A stretch of 9,713 nucleotides of DNA from CAZKTS01 sp964555735 (GTDB lineage: Bacteria > Actinomycetota > Acidimicrobiia > IMCC26256 > PALSA-555). Below, piece after piece: positions 5,831-9,713 of the stretch (its first letter is position 1; the number at the start of each line of letters is the position of its first letter). The stretch spans positions 1 to 9,713 of the forward strand of contig CAZKTS010000305.1 of NCBI GenBank assembly GCA_964555735.1, written 5' to 3'. The position numbers and the translations under genes were made by a program. The notes under the pieces are model-generated. The model had not been told where the DNA came from and ran no database searches. It saw only the letters and a list, made by a program, of their open reading frames with translations.

Positions 5831-6803
5831 CGCGCTCCTCGAACCAGGCGATCGTGCGGCGGAGCCCGGCGACGAGGTCGACGGTCGGACGCCACCCCAG
5901 GACCCGTTCCGCGAGCGAGATGTCCGGACGGCGCCGCACCGGATCGTCCTCGGGCAGGTCGGTGAACACGATCTCCGACGAGCTGCCGACGACGTCGACG
6001 ACGAGCTTGGCCAGCTCGAGGATCGAATGCTCGGTGTCGTTGCCGATGTTGACCGGTCCCACGCAGTCGCTCGCCGCGAGCGCCAGCAGACCGCGCACCG
6101 TGTCGTCGATGAAGCAGAACGATCGGGTCTGGTGCCCGTCGCCGTAGACGGTCAGCGGCTCGCCGCGCATCGCCTGGACGACGAAGGACGCGACCACCCG
6201 CCCGTCGGCGGCGAGGCCGGGGCCGTAGGTGTTGTGGATCCGCGCGATGCACACGTCGACGCCACGGGACCGGTGGTAGGCCATCGTGAGCGCCTCGCCG
6301 TAGCGCTTCGCCTCGTCGTACACCGCGCGCACACCGACGGGGTTGACGTTGCCCCAGTAGGTCTCGGGCTGCGGGTGCACGAGAGGATCGCCGTACACCT
6401 CGCTCGTGGACGCCAGCAGGAACCGGGCGCTCGCGTCGGCTGCGAGCTCCAAAGCGTGACGGGTGCCGTCGGCACCGGCCGCCAGCGAGTCGAGCGGTCG
6501 TGCGAGGTAGTCGGCGGGGCTCGCGGGGCTGGCGAGGTGCAGGACGAGGTCGGGCGTGCCGTCGAGCGCGTCGCCGAGCGCGTCACCGAGGGGCAGGCGG
6601 TCCACGACGTCGTGCTCGACGAGCGTGCACCGGCCGGTCGCACCAAGGTCGGCGAGGTTGGCCGCCGATCCGCTGGTGAGGTTGTCGATCGCCACCACGG
6701 TCGCACCACCCGCGACCAGGTGGCGGCAGAGGTGCGAACCGATGAAGCCGGCGCCGCCGGTGACGACGACCCGCTGCCAGGCGCGCGTGGGAACCTCGCT
6801 CAC
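5820..6803 (-). CDS. uxs: UDP-glucuronate decarboxylase (UDP-xylose synthase), extended SDR
   Basis: This 327-residue enzyme oxidises, decarboxylates and re-reduces UDP-glucuronate to UDP-xylose using bound NAD. The Rossmann motif TGGAGFIG is at 15-22, and HLASPASPADY at 89-99 is the segment that separates UXS from GalE. TSEVYGDPLVHPQPETYWGN runs from 133 to 152 with the Thr/Ser/Glu triad at 133-135. Catalytic Tyr162 and Lys166 lie in VYDEAKRYGEAL, RIHNTYGP is at 188-195, and VYGDGHQTRSFCFIDD at 219-234. It has neither the transmembrane N-terminus of animal UXS nor the formyltransferase domain of ArnA. The GTG at 6803 is chosen over an upstream in-frame start, because the extra 57 residues would be Arg/Pro-rich shadow of the dehydrogenase gene and because GTGA overlap with that gene's stop is typical coupling. 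Its substrate is the product of that upstream gene. Confidence 0.93.
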   Translation of the reverse strand: MSEVPTRAWQRVVVTGGAGFIGSHLCRHLVAGGATVVAIDNLTSGSAANLADLGATGRCTLVEHDVVDRLPLGDALGDALDGTPDLVLHLASPASPADYLARPLDSLAAGADGTRHALELAADASARFLLASTSEVYGDPLVHPQPETYWGNVNPVGVRAVYDEAKRYGEALTMAYHRSRGVDVCIARIHNTYGPGLAADGRVVASFVVQAMRGEPLTVYGDGHQTRSFCFIDDTVRGLLALAASDCVGPVNIGNDTEHSILELAKLVVDVVGSSSEIVFTDLPEDDPVRRRPDISLAERVLGWRPTVDLVAGLRRTIAWFEERGVD

Positions 6804-8092
6804 CGCCCGGTCCCGCGGTACTCGAACCCGAGGCGGCGCATCGCGGCGGGGTCGAGCACGTTCCGGCCGTCGACGACGGTGGGCGTCGTGAGGAGCTTCG
6901 CCACCCGAGCGAAGTCGAGCCAACGGAACTCGTCCCACTCGGTGAGGACCGCGAGGACGTCGGCGCCCGTGCACGCGAGGTACGGATCGAGCGCGACGTC
7001 GATCTCCGGTACGGCGTCGCGAGCGAGCTCACCGGCCACGGGGTCGTAGGCGACCACCGACGCACCCTCGACGACGAGCAGCCGGGCGATGCGGACCGAC
7101 GGCGAATCCCGCAGGTCGTCGGTGTTCGCCTTGAACGTGAGACCCCACACCGCGATCCGCCGGCCGTCGACCGATCCGCCCGCCGCGGCGCGGATCTTGG
7201 CGAGCACTCGGCGCAGCTGCTCGTCGTTCACGGCGATGACGCCGCGCAACAGGCTGAAGTCGTAGCCGGCGTCGTTCGCGGCGTGGACCAAGGCCGCCGT
7301 GTCCTTGGGCAGGCAGGAACCACCCCATCCGGGTCCGGGATGCAGGAACTCGAAGCCGATGCGCGGGTCGTACCCCATGCCCAGCGCAACCTCGCGGATG
7401 TCGGCGTTGACCGCCTCGCAGAGGTTCGCGATCGCGTTGACGAACGAGATCTTGGTGGCGAGGAACGCGTTGGATGCGTACTTGATCATCTCCGCCGACG
7501 CCGGATCCGTGACGAGGATGGGCGCGCGAACATCCTTGTAGAGCTCCGACACGCGCACCGCGACCTCGGCGTCGTCGGCACCGATCACGACGCGCGACGG
7601 CTCGAGGAAGTCGCGCAAGGCCGTGCCCTCGCGCAGGAACTCGGGGTTGGACGCGACGCCGACGTCGGAGGGTGCGCCCGATTCTGTGAGCGTGCGCGCG
7701 ACCCGGTCCGTGGACCCGACCGGCATGGTCGACTTGTTCACCACGACGGTGCCGGGGCGCAGCCGCGGCGCGACCTCGCGCACGACGTCGTCGACGATCG
7801 AGAGGTCGGCCGCGCCGTCGGCCGCCTGCGGCGTCGGGACGCAGAGGAACACGAACTCCGCGTCGGTGACCGCGTTCGACGCGCCCACGACGAAGCGCAG
7901 GCGACGGGCCGCGAGGGCGTCGGCGACCAAGGCCGTCATGCCCTCTTCTCGGATGGGCACCTCGGCCTTCGACAGCCGGGCGACCTTCTCGGCATCGATG
8001 TCGGCGCAGACCACGTCGTGCCCCAACGACGCCAGGCCGGCCGCGGTGCTGAGGCCGACGTAGCCGGCACCCAGGACCGCCAGCGTGCTCAC
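6800..8092 (-). CDS. ugd: UDP-glucose 6-dehydrogenase
   Basis: This 430-residue cytoplasmic enzyme oxidises UDP-glucose twice with NAD+ to UDP-glucuronate. The N-terminal dinucleotide motif GAGYVG is at 8-13, VPTP at 85-88, STMPVGST at 121-128 and NPEFLREG at 149-156. Lys204 lies in EMIKYASNAFLATKISF, and the catalytic Cys260 lies in GGSCLPKD at 257-264. The C-terminal UDP-binding domain includes WGLTFKANTDDLRDSPS (316-332), with a closing VVDGRNVLD near 407. Length is normal for the bacterial family. The GTG at 8092 is chosen because it begins directly at the first beta strand; the 69 residues of open frame upstream are Arg-rich shadow of the LCP gene. It begins 25 bases after the LCP gene stop and overlaps the decarboxylase gene by 4 bases. 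UDP-mannose or UDP-N-acetyl sugar dehydrogenases share this fold, but the linked decarboxylase favours UDP-glucose. Confidence 0.94.
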   Translation of the reverse strand: MSTLAVLGAGYVGLSTAAGLASLGHDVVCADIDAEKVARLSKAEVPIREEGMTALVADALAARRLRFVVGASNAVTDAEFVFLCVPTPQAADGAADLSIVDDVVREVAPRLRPGTVVVNKSTMPVGSTDRVARTLTESGAPSDVGVASNPEFLREGTALRDFLEPSRVVIGADDAEVAVRVSELYKDVRAPILVTDPASAEMIKYASNAFLATKISFVNAIANLCEAVNADIREVALGMGYDPRIGFEFLHPGPGWGGSCLPKDTAALVHAANDAGYDFSLLRGVIAVNDEQLRRVLAKIRAAAGGSVDGRRIAVWGLTFKANTDDLRDSPSVRIARLLVVEGASVVAYDPVAGELARDAVPEIDVALDPYLACTGADVLAVLTEWDEFRWLDFARVAKLLTTPTVVDGRNVLDPAAMRRLGFEYRGTGR

Positions 8093-8117
8093 CCCGGGCA
8101 CCCGGCCCGGTCGGCGA

Positions 8118-9590
8118 TCAGCACGGCGGCAGCTTCTCGGCCGGCGCCCCGAGCTGGTCCTCGAGACCCTCGGGCGCCTGGGCAGTCGTGGCTGCAGGCG
8201 TCGAACCCGGCTGGGTCGCCGTCGTGGTCGGCGTGCTGCCCGCGGCCGGGGCGACGATCGCCGCGAACTCGGTGCCGAGCACCACCGCGACGTCGGCACC
8301 CTTCAGGTCCGGGTCGGCCACGAGGCGCGCGGTGGGCGAGACGTACTTGAGGACCAGGCGACCCTTCGCCTCTTCGCCCGGTCGGTACCGCACCTCGGTG
8401 GTGGTGATCGTGCCGCGGGCGTCGTTGCCGGTGCCGGCGCCGGTGAAGCCGAGCTTCTTGAACTCGCCGAGCGCCGCCTCGGCCTCGCCCGAGCGACCCG
8501 AGCCGTTGAGGACACGCAGCTTCACCTGGTCGGGTGTCGCTGCGGCCGTGGCCGTGCCCGCGTTGCCGCTGAAGTCCTTGAGGCGATCGACGTAGTAGTG
8601 CCAGCCCGGGCTGGTCTCGTTGTCGGTCTCGCGTGGGTAGAGGACGTCGGCGCCGTTGTATCGCGGGCCGTTCTCCCACGGCAGCGTGGCGAACTCGAGC
8701 GACGACTGGTCCTCGGGGTTCACCGTGCGGAACGCGTCGACCAGCTCGAGGATGTCGCCCTTGTCGAGGCTGTCGTCGACCGTGAGGTTCTCGACCACGC
8801 GGTCGGTGATCTCGAGCGCGGTCGACGGGTTGTTGAGGCTCTTGGCCACCGCCAACCCGGCGAGGCGCCGGATGAACTCCTGCTGGCGCGCGATCCGGTT
8901 GATGTCGGGGATCTGGTCGGCGTTGACCCACTTCTCGTCGCGCTGGCTGTAGTACTGGAGGCCGCGGGACCGGACGTAAGCGAGGCTCGCGCCTCCGTCG
9001 AGGCGCACGCAGCCCGGGGCGAAGATGAAGAGGCCGGTCTTGTCGTCGCGCGAGGCGTACGGGAAGTAGACGGGCACGTTGCCGATCGCCTTCACGATGC
9101 CCTGGAAGCTCTTGAAGTCGACCTCGAGGTAGTGGTTGATCTCGATGTCGAAGTTGCTCTTCAGTGTCTCGATGACTTTGTCGGGGCCCTCGTTGAACGC
9201 TGCGTTGATCCGCGACTTGCCGACGCCCGGGATGTCGACGAGCAGGTCGCGCGGGAACGAGACGATGAGCGTGCGCTGCGAGCCCGGCTCGACGTGGACG
9301 ACCATCATCGTGTCGGATCGCTGCCCGCCGGTCTCGGACGTGTCGCCGTACGCGGTCTCGTCCTGCTCGTCGTTGACGAACGCACGCGTGTCGGAGCCGA
9401 TGACCAGGTAGTTGGCGCCCTCGGGCGGCGCCTCCGCGGTGTCGACCTTCACCCGCGCAGCCTTGTCGAGCTTGTTGTCGATGACGACGTTGACCGCGAA
9501 GATCGCACCCCCCATGAAGAGGGTGGCGACGACGACCGCTACGAGGAAGCGCCCGGCAAAGGCGCGAAGGGGCGACCGGCGGGGCGACAT
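8118..9590 (-). CDS. LytR-CpsA-Psr (LCP) family glycopolymer transferase with LytR_C domain
   Basis: This is a 490-residue membrane-anchored protein of the family that moves lipid-linked glycopolymers (arabinogalactan, teichoic acid, capsule) onto peptidoglycan outside the membrane. A basic N-terminus precedes one membrane helix at about 12-36. The LCP domain spans about 60-260, with GSDTR at 65-69, RSDTMMVVHV at 91-100, SFPRDLLVDIPG at 111-122 (Arg114, Asp115) and DINRIARQQEFIRRL at 229-243 (Arg232, Arg235), which are the usual pyrophosphate- and metal-binding residues. A LytR_C domain follows at about 354-450, beginning VKLRVLNGSG. A Thr/Pro-rich stretch (about 450-472) leads to an unusual terminal Cys. 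The ATG at 9590 is favoured over a start at 9668 because GGAGAG lies just before it and it directly precedes the basic and membrane segment. It is the first gene of the run, followed by ugd, so a link between polymer attachment and uronate/xylose supply is likely. Confidence 0.92.
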   Translation of the reverse strand: MSPRRSPLRAFAGRFLVAVVVATLFMGGAIFAVNVVIDNKLDKAARVKVDTAEAPPEGANYLVIGSDTRAFVNDEQDETAYGDTSETGGQRSDTMMVVHVEPGSQRTLIVSFPRDLLVDIPGVGKSRINAAFNEGPDKVIETLKSNFDIEINHYLEVDFKSFQGIVKAIGNVPVYFPYASRDDKTGLFIFAPGCVRLDGGASLAYVRSRGLQYYSQRDEKWVNADQIPDINRIARQQEFIRRLAGLAVAKSLNNPSTALEITDRVVENLTVDDSLDKGDILELVDAFRTVNPEDQSSLEFATLPWENGPRYNGADVLYPRETDNETSPGWHYYVDRLKDFSGNAGTATAAATPDQVKLRVLNGSGRSGEAEAALGEFKKLGFTGAGTGNDARGTITTTEVRYRPGEEAKGRLVLKYVSPTARLVADPDLKGADVAVVLGTEFAAIVAPAAGSTPTTTATQPGSTPAATTAQAPEGLEDQLGAPAEKLPPC

Positions 9591-9593
9591 GAA

Positions 9594-9599
9594 CTCTCC
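9594..9599 (-). promoter_or_regulatory. Ribosome binding site of the LCP gene
   Basis: On the minus strand this reads GGAGAG. Its GGAG core ends 5 bases before the ATG at 9590. This decides the start against a longer in-frame reading from 9668. The overlapping TACGAT just upstream (9600-9605) resembles a -10 box, but using it would leave almost no leader for the ribosome site, so the real promoter probably lies further upstream and is not resolved here. Confidence 0.65.
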
Positions 9600-9640
9600 A
9601 TCGTACTGAAAGGGGACAGATCGCCCCCGGTCGGGTGGCC

Positions 9641-9646
9641 TACCCT
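9641..9646 (+). promoter_or_regulatory. Possible -10 box for a divergent leaderless gene
   Basis: TACCCT fits the actinobacterial TANNNT -10 pattern and ends 8 bases before GTG at 9655. That spacing would place the transcription start at or next to the GTG, as in leaderless mRNAs. No convincing -35 hexamer is visible at the usual distance. It would fire away from the LCP gene. Confidence 0.35.
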
Positions 9647-9654
9647 CAGCCAAC

Positions 9655-9713
9655 GTGGTGCCGAGCACGGTGGTTCCCGACCTCGCCAGCGCTCCCGTCG
9701 TGGTGCGCGCCGG
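9655..9713 (+). CDS. Possible start of a divergent gene, cut by the window end
   Basis: From the GTG at 9655 the frame stays open to the window end, giving 19 complete codons (VVPSTVVPDLASAPVVVRA). A second GTG follows at once and a third lies at 9670. The fragment is too short to assign a family. Support comes only from the open frame, the TACCCT box 8 bases upstream and the lack of any other use for these bases beyond the LCP gene leader. There is no Shine-Dalgarno sequence, so if real it would be leaderless. Confidence 0.35.
   Translation, partial: MVPSTVVPDLASAPVVVRA

Noticed and set aside
3632..5965. A 777-codon open frame on the plus strand opposite the nucleotidyltransferase, histidine-rich protein and glycosyltransferase genes
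   Set aside because: It runs antisense to three genes with recognisable or well-formed proteins, and its product is Arg/Gly/Pro/Val-rich low-complexity sequence without a known motif. Long antisense frames are expected where third positions are nearly always G or C.
6804..6974. 57-residue N-terminal extension of the UDP-glucuronate decarboxylase
   Set aside because: Arg/Pro-rich shadow of the ugd 3' end; the GTG at 6803 with GTGA overlap and immediate Rossmann fold is the better start.
5796..8350. Plus-strand frames (5796-7049 and 7283-8350) opposite uxs and ugd
   Set aside because: Antisense shadows of two unambiguous enzymes; no motif, no ribosome site.
9591..9668. N-terminal extension of the LCP protein by 26 residues from a start at 9668
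   Set aside because: A good GGAG ribosome site sits before the ATG at 9590, the extension is not part of the membrane-anchor pattern, and it would overlap the possible divergent gene.

Overview
The window is very GC-rich, with strong G/C bias at third codon positions, several GTG starts, gene junctions overlapping or a few bases apart, and coenzyme F420 biosynthesis genes. This fits an actinobacterium. The F420-0:glutamate ligase and its FbiB-like nitroreductase partner are separate genes rather than the mycobacterial fusion, which points away from mycobacteria. An Acidimicrobiia-like lineage is my best guess, but it is an inference from overall feel, not from a marker gene.

Region 1 (1-1974, plus strand) is a coenzyme F420 cluster. 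It holds the 3' two thirds of cofD (cut by the window edge), then cofE overlapping it by 4 bases (GTGA), then, 4 bases further on, a nitroreductase that resembles the C-terminal domain of mycobacterial FbiB. Together they would transfer a phosphoenolpyruvate- or lactate-derived moiety to Fo, reduce dehydro-F420-0 and add glutamates.

Region 2 (1990-9590, minus strand, convergent with region 1 across a 15-base gap) is one run of seven genes. In transcription order they are: a LytR-CpsA-Psr (LCP) glycopolymer ligase with a LytR_C domain; UDP-glucose 6-dehydrogenase; UDP-glucuronate decarboxylase (UDP-xylose synthase); a family 2 glycosyltransferase; a single-pass membrane protein with a histidine-rich external domain and no recognised function; a sugar-phosphate nucleotidyltransferase with a left-handed beta-helix tail; and a GalE-like NAD-dependent epimerase. 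The first two enzymes after the LCP gene form a two-step route UDP-glucose -> UDP-glucuronate -> UDP-xylose. The glycosyltransferase follows with an 11-base overlap, and the LCP protein could attach a finished polymer to the cell wall. The natural reading is a cell-surface glycan locus. The flippase, polymerase and initiating transferase are not in the window.

Region 3 (9591-9713) is the upstream end of the run. It holds a clear ribosome binding site for the LCP gene and, facing the other way, a TANNNT box 8 bases before a GTG that may start a leaderless plus-strand gene cut by the window edge.

No rRNA, tRNA, CRISPR array, insertion sequence or phage gene is visible, and no stretch over 300 bases lacks a gene. 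The least explained item is the histidine-rich membrane protein at 4094-4915. The rest are recognisable families in a coherent layout.
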